Positions 1 through 8,734 of a DNA stretch of 64,000 nucleotides are shown here, piece after piece (positions within the stretch are counted from its first letter, which is position 1; every line of letters starts with the position of its first letter). The notes beneath the pieces are model-generated. The model did not search any database, was not told the DNA's origin, and saw only the letters and a list, made by a program, of their open reading frames with translations. The stretch comes from Bradyrhizobium sp. NAS80.1. Lineage in GTDB: Bacteria > Pseudomonadota > Alphaproteobacteria > Rhizobiales > Xanthobacteraceae. The position numbers and the translations under genes were made by a program. The DNA lies in the NCBI RefSeq assembly GCF_001908205.1, contig NZ_LGHL01000128.1, forward strand, positions 1-64,000. The letters are read 5' to 3'.

Positions 1-50
1 CGGCGTTTCCTTGGACCAAAGTGTTAATGAGCCAACGTTTCGGGACGTCT

Positions 51-117
51 GCACGAAAAGCGGAAAATGGTTTCGTGCGCTGCTGAATTGTTTCGTCGGA
101 CAAAATGCGACGAAACA
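51..117. promoter_or_regulatory. phased TTTCGT/ACGAAA half-site array
   Basis: Two perfect dyads sit side by side. GCACGAAA (51-58) pairs with TTTCGTGC (71-78), and TGTTTCGTCG (89-98) pairs with CGACGAAACA (108-117). The shared six-base half-site therefore occurs at 53-58, 71-76, 91-96 and 110-115, a step of 18-20 bases or about two helical turns. This suggests an operator array, although the second dyad could also be a terminator hairpin for a gene left of the window. No credible gene was found in 1-390; the rest of that stretch is a repeat at 228-377. Confidence 0.45.
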
Positions 118-227
118 TTCGGAGCAAAAAAAGCGTGGAATTTCAATGTGCGGACAATGCGGTACCGGCGACTTGGACTAGACGGAACGAATTTCGGGCT
201 GCCGCGTTCGGTCGCGCCACACGCTCA

Positions 228-377
228 GCTGTCGTCCCGGGGCGCGCGCAGCGCGAGCCCGGGACCCATAGCCACAGGGAGGGGTGTAGCGCGGGCTAAC
301 CACCACGAGCCTTCGCCAAACCACACCCTGCGGTTATGGGGCCCGGATCGGCGCTCCGCTTGCCCGGGACGACAGCG
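228..377. repeat. palindromic repeat, family E (long form)
   Basis: The element begins GCTGTCGTCCCGG and ends CCGGGACGACAGC, so its ends are inverted copies of each other. A short copy of the same ends occurs at 53739-53785. It lies downstream of the response regulator gene on the minus strand and may serve as its transcript end. Confidence 0.7.
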
Positions 378-390
378 GGGCGTGACGCGC

Positions 391-1128
391 CTAAGCCTTC
401 TCGCCGGCCGGTGAGAACAGATAGCCGCCGCCGCGGATGGTGCGGATCACGGCGGGCTTGGCCGGGTCGGGTTCGATCTTGCGGCGGATGCGCATGATGC
501 GGAGGTCGACGGCGCGATCGAAGGCTTCAGCGTCGCGCGCATTGGCCAATTCGAGCAGGCGCTCGCGCGACAGCACGCGCTTCGGATTGGCAGCAAACAC
601 CTTCAGCAACCCGAACTCGGAGGCGGTCAGCGGATGCTCGTTGCCTTCGTCGTCGCGCAGCGCCTGCGCTTCGAGATCGAGCCATTTGGTGCCGAAGCGG
701 ACCAGCTGATCCTTGTCGGATTTCGCACCTGCTGCTTCCGGCGCGGCGGCCCTGGCCGGCGCGCTTCGCCGCAGCACCGAGCGAATGCGCGCCATCAGCT
801 CGCGCAGCTCACAGGGTTTTGCGACGTAATCGTCGGCACCGAGCTCGAGTCCGACGACGCGATCGATTGGACTCGCGGTCGCCGTCAGCATGATCACCGG
901 CACGTTGATGCGGCTCTTGAGGTCGCGGATGATCGAGAGCCCGTCTTCCTCGGGCATGTTGAGGTCGAGCACGACGAGATCGGGCATGCTGCCCTGGATC
1001 GCGGCGCGCAAGGACTTGCCGCCGTCGCACAGCGTCACGGTGAAGCCGTGCATCTTGAGGTAATCGCCGACCATCTCCCTCGCAGGAGCCTCATCGTCGA
1101 CAATCATGATGTGCTGGCTTTGGGTCAT
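391..1128 (-). CDS. OmpR/PhoB-family response regulator
   Basis: A 245-residue two-domain response regulator. The receiver domain (about 1-120) has the acidic pair D11-D12, the phosphoacceptor D55 in VVLDLNMP, and the conserved Thr (MLTA) and Lys (AKPCE) positions. A winged-helix DNA-binding domain (about 145-238) ends with the RRKIEPDP and RTIRGGGYLF signatures of the OmpR/PhoB class. It is the last gene of a four-gene minus-strand operon, 24 bases after the hybrid kinase gene, and is probably phosphorylated by one or both kinases upstream. The genes it controls cannot be seen; the neighbouring binding protein suggests that the signal is a small carboxylate or similar periplasmic solute. Confidence 0.93.
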   Translation of the reverse strand: MTQSQHIMIVDDEAPAREMVGDYLKMHGFTVTLCDGGKSLRAAIQGSMPDLVVLDLNMPEEDGLSIIRDLKSRINVPVIMLTATASPIDRVVGLELGADDYVAKPCELRELMARIRSVLRRSAPARAAAPEAAGAKSDKDQLVRFGTKWLDLEAQALRDDEGNEHPLTASEFGLLKVFAANPKRVLSRERLLELANARDAEAFDRAVDLRIMRIRRKIEPDPAKPAVIRTIRGGGYLFSPAGEKA

Positions 1129-1152
1129 ATCACTCAGATCTCGGCACTCGGA

Positions 1153-2898
1153 TCATGGCAGTTCGGTCGCGGGCAGCGCGATGGTGAAGGTCGATCCCTT
1201 GCCGGGGCCGTCGCTCTCGGCAGTGATCTCGCCTCCATGCATGTCGATAATACGCTTGACGATGGAAAGCCCAAGCCCCGTCGAGCTCTCGCCGGCGGTC
1301 GGCTTGGCCGAGAGCCGCTGGAACCGGCCGAACAGGCGGCCGAGATCTTCCGGCGACAGGCCGGCGCCGTCGTCGCTGACACGGACGATGGTGTCGTTGC
1401 CCTCATGCGTGACCGCGACGCCGATCTTGCCGCCGATCGGGCTGTATTTGATGGCGTTGCTGATGAGATTGTCGATCGCTTCCCGGATGCGGTCGGTGTC
1501 GCACATGGTGACGATGTTTGGCGGCGCGGTGACGCTGATCGCCTGCTGCTTGTTGACGGCGAGCGGCTGGTTGGCCTCGGCGACCTCTTTCACCAGGGCC
1601 GCGACATCGACCGGCTCGCGGCGGATGGTGATGTCGAAGGCGTCGGCCATTGCGTCCGAGATCAGATGATCGACCATCGTGGTCAGGCGCTTGGTAGCGT
1701 CGCGGATGTGGTCGACCTGGGAGACCACGCCATTTGCCGACGCGCCGGTCGAGATCAGCTCCTTCAGCATCTCGGTGCGGCCGAGGATGACGCCGAGCGG
1801 GTTCTTCAGGTCGTGCGCGACGGTGCCCAGGATCTCGTTCTTGAAGCCGTTGGCGCGCTGCAGCCGCAGCCATTGCGCAGAGAGGCGGCGGTTGGCCTGC
1901 ATAAGTGCGCGGGTGCGCTGGGCGACGCGGTCCTCGAGCTGCGTGTTGGCGTCCTGGAGCTGCTGGTAGAGAATCACGTTGTCGAACGCGATCGAGAGCC
2001 GGCTAGAGAAGATCTCGACCAGCGAGCGGTCGGTTTCCGACAGCTCGCGCTCGGCCTGGAGCAGCACCACGACCTCGCGTCCGCTGCCGGTGCGCAGATA
2101 GATCACGCTGCGATGGTCGACGAATTCGTTCTTGCGGCGCTGGAAGGCGGCTTCGACCAGCTCGCGCAGATCCGGATCGAGCGCCCGTGACGAGGTCGTG
2201 CCGATGAAGCGGCTGTAGCAGCCGCTGCAGGCGAGCACCGCGAGTTCAGGGTCTACGCCGCCGCTGTCGCGCAAAACCAGTATACCGGCGCAATCGACAT
2301 TGAGCAGCGAGGCGAGCTGGGTCAGCACGCCCTCGGCGAGCCGCTGCATCGACTTGAAGTCGTACAGCGTCGAGGCCGCGTCGATGATGATCTCGAGCCC
2401 GCGGCGCGTCTGCACCATGCGCTCGAGCTGCTGATAGGAGCGCAGCGCCGCGGTCAGCGAGGTGAACAGCTTGTCGGCGGTGAGCTCGGTCTTGGCCTTG
2501 TAGTCGTTGATGTCGTACTGCACGATCACGCGCCGCTCGGGCGCCTGGCCCGGCTGGCCGGTGCGCAGGATGATGCGCACGGTCTCGTTCTTGATCTCGT
2601 TGCGGATGAACTCGACCAGCTCGAGGCCGGCGACGTCGGTCTCCATGATGACGTCGAGCAGCACGGCGGCGATGTCGCTGTGCTCGGCCATCAGCTTGCG
2701 ACCTTCTGCCGCGGAATAGGCCGAGAGGATCTCCAGGCTCTGGCCGTTGAGACTGTAGTCAGACAGCGCAAAGCGCGTGCCGTCATGCACGGCCGGATCG
2801 TCGTCGATAACGGCGATCTTCCATTTCCGGGCGTTGGTATCCTCCGACGCGGCGCCGGTGTCGTCGATCAGGTGGAGGACATCGTCCTGTTCGGCCAT
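1153..2898 (-). CDS. hybrid response regulator/histidine kinase (REC-DUF3369-HisKA-HATPase)
   Basis: A 581-residue cytoplasmic protein with no membrane segment. An N-terminal receiver domain (about 25-150) has the acidic triple at D32-D34 and the phosphoacceptor D82 in LLDVIMETD. A DUF3369/GAF-like sensor region follows (about 165-310), then a coiled stretch, the H-box VAHDLKNPLG and the ATP-binding N, G1 and G2 boxes (DNLISNAIKYSP, SDDGAGL, GLGLSIV). This domain order is known for phosphorelay regulators that act as kinases. The 5' end overlaps the end of the membrane kinase gene by 31 bases, which implies translational coupling. It probably passes signal between the membrane kinase and the OmpR-type regulator; the direction of phosphotransfer is unknown. 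Confidence 0.92.
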   Translation of the reverse strand: MAEQDDVLHLIDDTGAASEDTNARKWKIAVIDDDPAVHDGTRFALSDYSLNGQSLEILSAYSAAEGRKLMAEHSDIAAVLLDVIMETDVAGLELVEFIRNEIKNETVRIILRTGQPGQAPERRVIVQYDINDYKAKTELTADKLFTSLTAALRSYQQLERMVQTRRGLEIIIDAASTLYDFKSMQRLAEGVLTQLASLLNVDCAGILVLRDSGGVDPELAVLACSGCYSRFIGTTSSRALDPDLRELVEAAFQRRKNEFVDHRSVIYLRTGSGREVVVLLQAERELSETDRSLVEIFSSRLSIAFDNVILYQQLQDANTQLEDRVAQRTRALMQANRRLSAQWLRLQRANGFKNEILGTVAHDLKNPLGVILGRTEMLKELISTGASANGVVSQVDHIRDATKRLTTMVDHLISDAMADAFDITIRREPVDVAALVKEVAEANQPLAVNKQQAISVTAPPNIVTMCDTDRIREAIDNLISNAIKYSPIGGKIGVAVTHEGNDTIVRVSDDGAGLSPEDLGRLFGRFQRLSAKPTAGESSTGLGLSIVKRIIDMHGGEITAESDGPGKGSTFTIALPATELP

Positions 2899-4946
2899 TG
2901 AGAAGTCCCGTCAGTCTCTGTGCTTTGCGCGCCGCCCTTGGCGATCCGGGGCATGATAATGCGAAAAGTGGTGCCTTGTCCCAGCTTGGATTCCAGCATC
3001 ATCCGCCCGCCGAGCTGCTGGGTCACCAGATTATAGACGATATGGAGGCCGAGACCGGTGCCGCCTTCATTGCGCCGCGTGGTAAAGAAAGGGTCAAAGG
3101 CTTGGCGCTGCACGTCGGGGGTCATGCCTGCCCCGTCATCGGTGAAGATGATCTCGATGTCGTCGGTCCCGCGCGGCCGCGCCGAGATCGTGATCGTGCC
3201 GGCGCGACCGTCGGCGAAGGCGTGGTTGGCGGCGTTGAGGAAGAGGTTGGTCAGGATCTGGCCGTAGGAGCCGGGATAGCCGTCGAGCAGAAGCCCCTCG
3301 GGCACGTCGACCTGGAGCGTGATCGGCGATCGCTTCAGCACGGGACGCAGGCTTGCGATGATCTGGTCGGTGGCTTCGCTGAGTGAGAATTGCCGCCGCT
3401 CGGCATGCGAGCGGTCGACCGCGACCTGCTTGAACGACTGGATCAACTCGCCGGCGCGCTGCAGATTGGCGACGAGCTGCTGCGAGGCATCGCGCGAGGA
3501 CTGCACGAACTCCTCGAGCTGCGAGCGGCGCAAGCCGCCTTCGCCCTTGAGCTGGGCCTCGAAGATCTCGGTGCGCCGGGCAAAGCTGGACGCAACGGTC
3601 AGGCTGATGCCGATCGGGTTGTTGACCTCGTGCGCGACGCCGGCGACGAGTCCGCCGAGCGCGGCGAGCCTCTCTGCATCGATCAGATTCTGCTGCGCCG
3701 TGTTGAGCTCGAGCAGCGCGCTCTCGGCCTTCTCCTTGGACGCGCGCAGCTCGTCCTCGGTCTGGCGCTTGGCGATCGCGTTCTCGCGGAATACTTCCAC
3801 CGCGCGCGCCATGGCGCCGACCTCGTCGCGCGCCTTCGTGCCCTGCACCTCGCGGTCGAGGTTGCCGAGCGTGATCGCGCGCATCGCGGTCATGATCTGC
3901 TGCAGCGGCAGCCGGATCGACAGCGCGATCAGCACGCCGGCGGAGAGGATGATGCCGAGGAAGATCACGGCGATCGAGAGCACGCGCCGCGAAATATTCG
4001 CCAGCGTGTGGTCGAAAGTCTCCTGCGCCTTCTGCTCGCGCTGGCGCATCTTGGTGGAGAGATCGTCGATGGCGCCAATCGCCTCGGCCTGGCTCGCGTC
4101 GATGGTATTGCGCAGCAGTTCGGTGCGGTTCATGAGCTGCTCGGAAAGCTTTGCGAAGCCCTCGCGCAGCGCCATGGTGCGGGCGCGCAGCCGTTGCAGC
4201 GCCATGCGCTGGAGATCGTTGTCGGCGAGATCGATCATGACCGGAATGGTCGTCTCGATCGTCTCGGTGTTGCGGCGCGCATCGTCCGCCGCGCCCGGCG
4301 ACAGCGACAGATAGTAGGAATTGGCCGCGACCAACATCGCGGTAAAGGCCTCGCGGGATTTGCCGAGCGACGGCCAGATCAGCGCGTCGCGATGGCCGGT
4401 GGCGCCTTCGATGATGGAATAGAGGCCCGCCATGTCCTTGGCCGGACCCTGCACCTGCTCCTCATAGGTCTTGGCGATGGTGGCCTGCACGCTGCGCAGT
4501 TCGCCGAAGCCGTTGAGGAAGCGGTCGGTGGTGCGCTCGAGCTCCTCGACCGAGCCCGATAGCATCGGGTCCTTGGCGGCACGGTCGGTCAGCGTGCCCA
4601 GCACCGCCTCGCGCAGCAGGAGGATCTCGGCGAACAGGTCCGGGCTCGGCTGGTTGATGTAGCGGTGGATAAGGTTCTGCAGCCGCCCGGTCTCGCTTTC
4701 GAGCAGCGCCAGGATCCGGTCGGACTCGCGCACCTGACGCACGTCGTCCCACGCAGAGCTCAGCACCTGCGTGCCGTTCCAGATCAGCGCCACCAGCACC
4801 ACCACCACGGCGGAGTTCAGCGCTGCGATCGACAGGATGCGCCAGCGGATCGGCACGGCCCGGAGCACGCCGACGAGCCGCGCGCGCAGCCGCCCGATCG
4901 GGCTGGCCTGCCGCTCTGCGTGCTCGCTGTGTCCAGGCGTCGTCAA
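2868..4946 (-). CDS. membrane sensor histidine kinase with HAMP domain
   Basis: A 692-residue kinase. It has a membrane segment at about 35-60, a long predicted periplasmic helical domain (about 65-315), a second membrane segment (about 318-342), a HAMP domain, a coiled coil, and then a kinase core. The H-box is GVAHEVNNPIG and the ATP-binding boxes are NLFLNAANHAF, FTDDGAGM and GGTGLGLHIV. The start is a TTG codon six bases after the binding-protein stop, with GGAG about nine bases upstream. It follows a TRAP-type binding protein that has no permease here, so the likely model is a periplasmic binding protein presenting its ligand to the kinase's outer domain, as TorT does for TorS. That partnership is inferred from gene order only. 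Confidence 0.92.
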   Translation of the reverse strand: MTTPGHSEHAERQASPIGRLRARLVGVLRAVPIRWRILSIAALNSAVVVVLVALIWNGTQVLSSAWDDVRQVRESDRILALLESETGRLQNLIHRYINQPSPDLFAEILLLREAVLGTLTDRAAKDPMLSGSVEELERTTDRFLNGFGELRSVQATIAKTYEEQVQGPAKDMAGLYSIIEGATGHRDALIWPSLGKSREAFTAMLVAANSYYLSLSPGAADDARRNTETIETTIPVMIDLADNDLQRMALQRLRARTMALREGFAKLSEQLMNRTELLRNTIDASQAEAIGAIDDLSTKMRQREQKAQETFDHTLANISRRVLSIAVIFLGIILSAGVLIALSIRLPLQQIMTAMRAITLGNLDREVQGTKARDEVGAMARAVEVFRENAIAKRQTEDELRASKEKAESALLELNTAQQNLIDAERLAALGGLVAGVAHEVNNPIGISLTVASSFARRTEIFEAQLKGEGGLRRSQLEEFVQSSRDASQQLVANLQRAGELIQSFKQVAVDRSHAERRQFSLSEATDQIIASLRPVLKRSPITLQVDVPEGLLLDGYPGSYGQILTNLFLNAANHAFADGRAGTITISARPRGTDDIEIIFTDDGAGMTPDVQRQAFDPFFTTRRNEGGTGLGLHIVYNLVTQQLGGRMMLESKLGQGTTFRIIMPRIAKGGAQSTETDGTSQWPNRTMSST

Positions 4947-4952
4947 CGCAAC

Positions 4953-5948
4953 TCACTCCACCTTGCGAATGCGTTCGATCAGCGCGGCCGCGGCGGGATT
5001 GCGCCCGGCCTTGGCATAGATCGCTGCCATCGCATCCTCGAACGGTTTGCGGTCGACGTTCCTGATGATGGTGACGCCAGCGACTTCCGCCTTGCGCTGC
5101 GACTGTTCCTCGAGGTCGCGCCACTTCTCGCGCATGAACCGGCTGGAGCGCTGGGCGGCCTCCCGGAACGTGGTCTGGTCGTCTGCCGACAGGCTCCGCC
5201 AGGCCTTGAGCGAGATCACAAGCACCTCGGGGCTCATCGTGTGCTCGGTGAGCGCAAGGTAGCCGGCGTATTTGTAATGGTCTGTCGTCACGAAGGATGG
5301 CCAGTTGTTTTCGGCGCCGTCGATCAGATGGTTGGCAAGCCCCGTAAGCACTTGCCCATAGGGCAGCTCCACCGGCTCGGCGCCGAGCGAGCGAATCATT
5401 TCGCTCATTAACTCTGACTGTTGCAGCCGGATCCGCAACCCCTTGAGGTCGGCGACGCTCTTCACGGGGCGGACGGCGTTGTAGATGGACCGGGCACCTG
5501 AGTCGTAAAAGGCGAGCCCGACGAAGCCGTAGGGCTCGAAGCTGCCAAGGATCTCGCTGCCGATCGGCCCGTCCAGCACCTTCTGCATGTGCTCGATGGA
5601 CCGGAACAGGAACGGCATGGCGAGCACGCTCATCGCCGGAACGAAGTTGCCGATCAGCGCCACATTGGTGCGGTTGAGGTCGATCGCACCGGCACGAGTC
5701 TGCTCGATGGTTTCCTTCTCCTCGCCGAGCTGGCGGGAGTGAAACACCTTGATCTCGTGCCGGCCGCCGGTGCGCTCGGCGATCAGGGCGCCCATGTAGC
5801 GTAGCGCTTGGACGGTCAGGTAATCCTCGGACTGGGTGTCAGCGGCGCGGAATTCGCGAGCAACGGCGGCCGTCGCGCACATCATGAACAGAAGCGCGAC
5901 GAAAATCACCCCGGTCCGCGAGAGTTCGGCACGGTTCAACACTGGCAC
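4953..5948 (-). CDS. TRAP transporter solute-binding protein, DctP family (orphan)
   Basis: A 331-residue periplasmic binding protein of the DctP family. It has a signal peptide ending near ATAAVA, family blocks around GEEKETIEQTRAGAIDL and VKSVADLKGLRIR, and the ligand-arginine segment GLRIRLQQS. The chosen start is a GTG at 5948 with GAGGGG six bases upstream; an in-frame ATG at 5996 would add 16 residues before a poorer signal sequence. No DctQ or DctM membrane subunit is encoded in the window. Instead the gene is followed after six bases by a membrane histidine kinase, so it may serve in sensing rather than import. The ligand is unknown; the family usually binds organic acids. Confidence 0.9.
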   Translation of the reverse strand: MPVLNRAELSRTGVIFVALLFMMCATAAVAREFRAADTQSEDYLTVQALRYMGALIAERTGGRHEIKVFHSRQLGEEKETIEQTRAGAIDLNRTNVALIGNFVPAMSVLAMPFLFRSIEHMQKVLDGPIGSEILGSFEPYGFVGLAFYDSGARSIYNAVRPVKSVADLKGLRIRLQQSELMSEMIRSLGAEPVELPYGQVLTGLANHLIDGAENNWPSFVTTDHYKYAGYLALTEHTMSPEVLVISLKAWRSLSADDQTTFREAAQRSSRFMREKWRDLEEQSQRKAEVAGVTIIRNVDRKPFEDAMAAIYAKAGRNPAAAALIERIRKVE

Positions 5949-6173
5949 ACTCAACCCCTCAGTGGTGAAGTCTATGGCGGGGACCAAAAGGTTCAACGCA
6001 ATCTAACAAATGATTAAGAGAAGGCCATCCCGACGGGGCCGGCACCGATTGTGCGGCGCGGCCGAATCCCATTCCTGCGAATTTCATTCCTGATTGAATC
6101 CGCGAAGACGGCGTTTTAAGCAGGTAACAGGCAAGGATCGCCTTTTGTTCGCGCGAGACGGGATTCTTCGATC

Positions 6174-7499
6174 GTGACTTCAGCATGGCGCCTTTTGCAG
6201 ATCGTTGCGGCCGCCGCGGCCCTCACATTCACCGGGCGGGCCAGCGCCGCCACCGACATCGCGCTGTGGCACGCCATGTCAGGCGAGCTCGGCCGGCAGC
6301 TCGACAAGCTCGTCTCCAATTTCAACGCCTCGCAATCCGATTACCGGATCGTGCCGAGCTACAAGGGCAACTACACCGAGACGGTGACGGCTGCGATCTT
6401 CGCCTTCCGCTCGCGCAGCCAGCCCGCCATCGTCCAGGTCAACGAGGTCGCCACCGCCACCATGACCGCGGCCAAGGGTGCCATCTATCCGGTGTTCAGC
6501 CTGATGCGGGACCAGGGCGAGCCGTTCGCGCTCAATGATTACCTTCCCGCCGTCTCCGGCTATTACACCGATGCTGCCGGCAATCTGCTGTCCTTCCCGT
6601 TCAATTCCTCGACGCCGATCCTCTACTACAACAAGACCATGTTCCGCGATGCGGGCCTCGATCCGGAGCAGCCGCCAAAGACCTGGCCCGAGCTTGGTGC
6701 CGCCGCAAAGCGCCTGCGCGAGCACGGTGCGGTGTGCGGCTTCACCACCTCGTGGCCGTCCTGGATCCATGTCGAGAACCTGTCGGCCTTCCACAATCTG
6801 CAGCTTGCGACTCGCGCCAACGGCTTTGCGGGGCTCGATGCCGAGCTGACCATCAACAACCCGGTCGTTGTCAAACACATCGCCCAGCTAGCTGAGTGGC
6901 AGAAGACCAAGGTGTTCGACTATAGCGGCCGCGGCCAGTCGGCCGAGCCGCGCTTCCAGAACGGCGAATGCGGCATCTTCATCGGCTCGTCGGCCACGCG
7001 TGCCGACATCAAGGCGAATTCGAAGTTCGAGATCGGCTACGGCATGATGCCGTACTGGCCCGATGTGAAGGGCGCACCGCAGAACTCGATCATCGGCGGT
7101 GCCACGCTGTGGGTGCTGCGCGACCGCCCGCGCGAGGAATACAAGGGCGTGGCGCGGTTCTTCGCCTATCTGTCGCAGCCCGGCGTCCAGGCCGCCTGGC
7201 ACCAGAACACCGGCTATTTGCCGGTCACCCGCGCCGCCTTCGAGCTCACGCGCGCGCAGGGCTTCTACGAGCGCAATCCGGGCTCGGAGATCTCGTTCGA
7301 GGAGATCACGCTGCATGCGCCGACGGCGAATTCGAAGGGCGTCCGGCTCGGCTCCTTCAATCTGATCCGCGGCGCGATCGAGGAAGAACTCGAGCAGGCC
7401 TTTGCCGGCCAGAAGAGCGCACAGGTCGCGCTCGATTCCGCGGTCGAGCGCGGCAACAAGCTCTTGCGCCAGTTCGAGCGCGCCAGCCCGGAACGGTAG
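6174..7499 (+). CDS. ugpB: glycerol-3-phosphate-type ABC substrate-binding protein (UgpB-like)
   Basis: A 441-residue periplasmic binding protein with a signal peptide ending near GRASA and a mature N terminus reading ATDIALWHAM. The stretches EVATATMTAAKGAIYPV and FPFNSSTPILYYNK are very like UgpB, which binds sn-glycerol-3-phosphate and glycerophosphodiesters for the UgpAEC importer. The start is GTG, 9 bases after a weak purine stretch. UgpA, UgpE and UgpC do not follow; the next gene, 6 bases on, is an APH-fold protein. Either the permease is encoded elsewhere or this copy has another role. It is divergent from the TRAP/two-component operon, with 225 bases between the starts. Confidence 0.88.
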   Translation: MTSAWRLLQIVAAAAALTFTGRASAATDIALWHAMSGELGRQLDKLVSNFNASQSDYRIVPSYKGNYTETVTAAIFAFRSRSQPAIVQVNEVATATMTAAKGAIYPVFSLMRDQGEPFALNDYLPAVSGYYTDAAGNLLSFPFNSSTPILYYNKTMFRDAGLDPEQPPKTWPELGAAAKRLREHGAVCGFTTSWPSWIHVENLSAFHNLQLATRANGFAGLDAELTINNPVVVKHIAQLAEWQKTKVFDYSGRGQSAEPRFQNGECGIFIGSSATRADIKANSKFEIGYGMMPYWPDVKGAPQNSIIGGATLWVLRDRPREEYKGVARFFAYLSQPGVQAAWHQNTGYLPVTRAAFELTRAQGFYERNPGSEISFEEITLHAPTANSKGVRLGSFNLIRGAIEEELEQAFAGQKSAQVALDSAVERGNKLLRQFERASPER

Positions 7500-7505
7500 C
7501 AGGCG

Positions 7506-8456
7506 ATGACCAGCGCTGCGTTGCCGGCTTTAGCCGACGCGGAAAGCTTTCGCGCCTGGCGTTCCGATCCGCCCCGATGGTTGCCGATCGCGCTCGATAT
7601 CGCGCGCGAGCACGGCCTCGATATCAGCTCGCCGCAGGTGTTTGCGATCGGCACCAATCTCGTGGTTGGTCTCAGTGAGCGCCTGATCCTGAAGATCTTT
7701 CCGCCGCTGCTGCGTGCGCAATTCGTCTCGGAGCGCGGCTCGCTGATGCAGCTCGCAGGCCGCCTGCATTTGCCGATCCCCGGGATCGTCGCGGAAGGGA
7801 TGCGCGACGGCTGGCCCTATCTCGTCATTACGCGCCTTGCCGGCACGCTCGGCTCGGACGTGTGGCCGTCATTGCCGGAAGAGCAGAAGGAACGCCTGCT
7901 GCGCCAGATCGGCGAGACCATCGTGGCCGTGCAGCGCGCCCCGCTCGGACCGCTCGCAAGAATCGAGCCGCGCTGGGACGCATTCATGCGCCAGCAGATG
8001 GAAGGCTGCCGCGCGCGGCATGAGCGTCTCGGCCTCGCGCCAAAATTCCTCACCGGCCTCGACGATCTCCTGCGCGAGGCCGCCGACCTCATTCCGATGG
8101 ATGCGCCGCCGGTGATTCTGGTCGGCGAATACATTCCGCAGAACTTTCTGCTCGGCTGCCACGACGGCGAGTGGTCGCTCACCGGCCTGTTCGACTTCGG
8201 CGACGTCTTGGCAGGATGGCGCGACTACGATCTGCTCGGTCCCTGCGCGTTCATGGCTGCGGGCCGGCCGGGCCGGGTGCGCAGCCTGCTCGAAGGCTTT
8301 GGCTATGCGAAGCTCGATTTCGCGCTCAAGCGCCGCTTGATGGCCTTGATGCTGCTGCATCGCGCCAGCGACCTCAACAGCCACCTCTGTATCGAGGGCT
8401 GGCAGCAGCAGGCGAACGATCTCGTCGAGTTGCAGGACCTGATCTGGCCGGGGTGA
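7506..8456 (+). CDS. APH-fold phosphotransferase-like protein with altered catalytic loop
   Basis: A 316-residue protein with the aminoglycoside-phosphotransferase/choline-kinase fold. It has an N-lobe with a lysine strand (LILKIFPP), a hinge (LVITRLAG), and a metal-binding DFG-like segment (LFDFGDVLAGWRDYD). The catalytic loop, usually HGDxxxxN, reads VGEYIPQN (8121-8144): the His is lost and the catalytic Asp is Glu, while the Asn remains. It may be weakly active, changed in mechanism, or a non-catalytic binder. It lies 6 bases after the ugpB-like gene and is surely cotranscribed. Its substrate is unknown; a link to glycerophosphodiester or choline handling would be a guess. Confidence 0.8.
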   Translation: MTSAALPALADAESFRAWRSDPPRWLPIALDIAREHGLDISSPQVFAIGTNLVVGLSERLILKIFPPLLRAQFVSERGSLMQLAGRLHLPIPGIVAEGMRDGWPYLVITRLAGTLGSDVWPSLPEEQKERLLRQIGETIVAVQRAPLGPLARIEPRWDAFMRQQMEGCRARHERLGLAPKFLTGLDDLLREAADLIPMDAPPVILVGEYIPQNFLLGCHDGEWSLTGLFDFGDVLAGWRDYDLLGPCAFMAAGRPGRVRSLLEGFGYAKLDFALKRRLMALMLLHRASDLNSHLCIEGWQQQANDLVELQDLIWPG

Positions 8457-8562
8457 ACGGTCATCTGGTCGGGGTGGGCGTTCGGCCGTTCGATTTGGCG
8501 CACTCGATCTGTCGCTGCCCAATTTGGCGGCGATTAAACTTCGTAGCCCAACTTATAATCAT

Positions 8563-8584
8563 AATTGCATCTTTGTATGCAATT
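8563..8584. promoter_or_regulatory. candidate operator upstream of the ABC/amidase operon
   Basis: AATTGCAT (8563-8570) and ATGCAATT (8577-8584) form a perfect eight-base inverted repeat with a six-base spacer, 150 bases before the binding-protein start. Within it lies TTGTATGCAA (8573-8582), which matches TTGTGTACAA before the allophanate hydrolase gene (19514-19523) at eight of ten bases and fits TTGTRTRCAA. The GntR regulator encoded at the end of this operon is the natural candidate to bind both. The rest of 8457-8734 holds no gene. Confidence 0.5.
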
Positions 8585-8734
8585 CGCGTATTTGGCTAGA
8601 CCGCGGGCATGCCGCTTTAGAGGGAAAATTTTTGATAAGTCATGGACTTAGGCCGGAAGGACGCTTCCGCTAAGCCTTGGCACGAACCTTGCGAAGCCTG
8701 TTCCAACCAGAAAACCCTGTGTTGGAGCAGTCTC

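Noticed and set aside
67-414. Possible small gene at the left edge
   Set aside because: No ribosome site; its second half is repeat sequence and its codon use is unlike the neighbours.
634-2190. Long plus-strand frame antisense to the two-component genes
   Set aside because: It mirrors real minus-strand genes with clear receiver and kinase motifs; its translation is Arg/Asp/Gly-rich with no family pattern, as expected for antisense frames in G+C-rich DNA.
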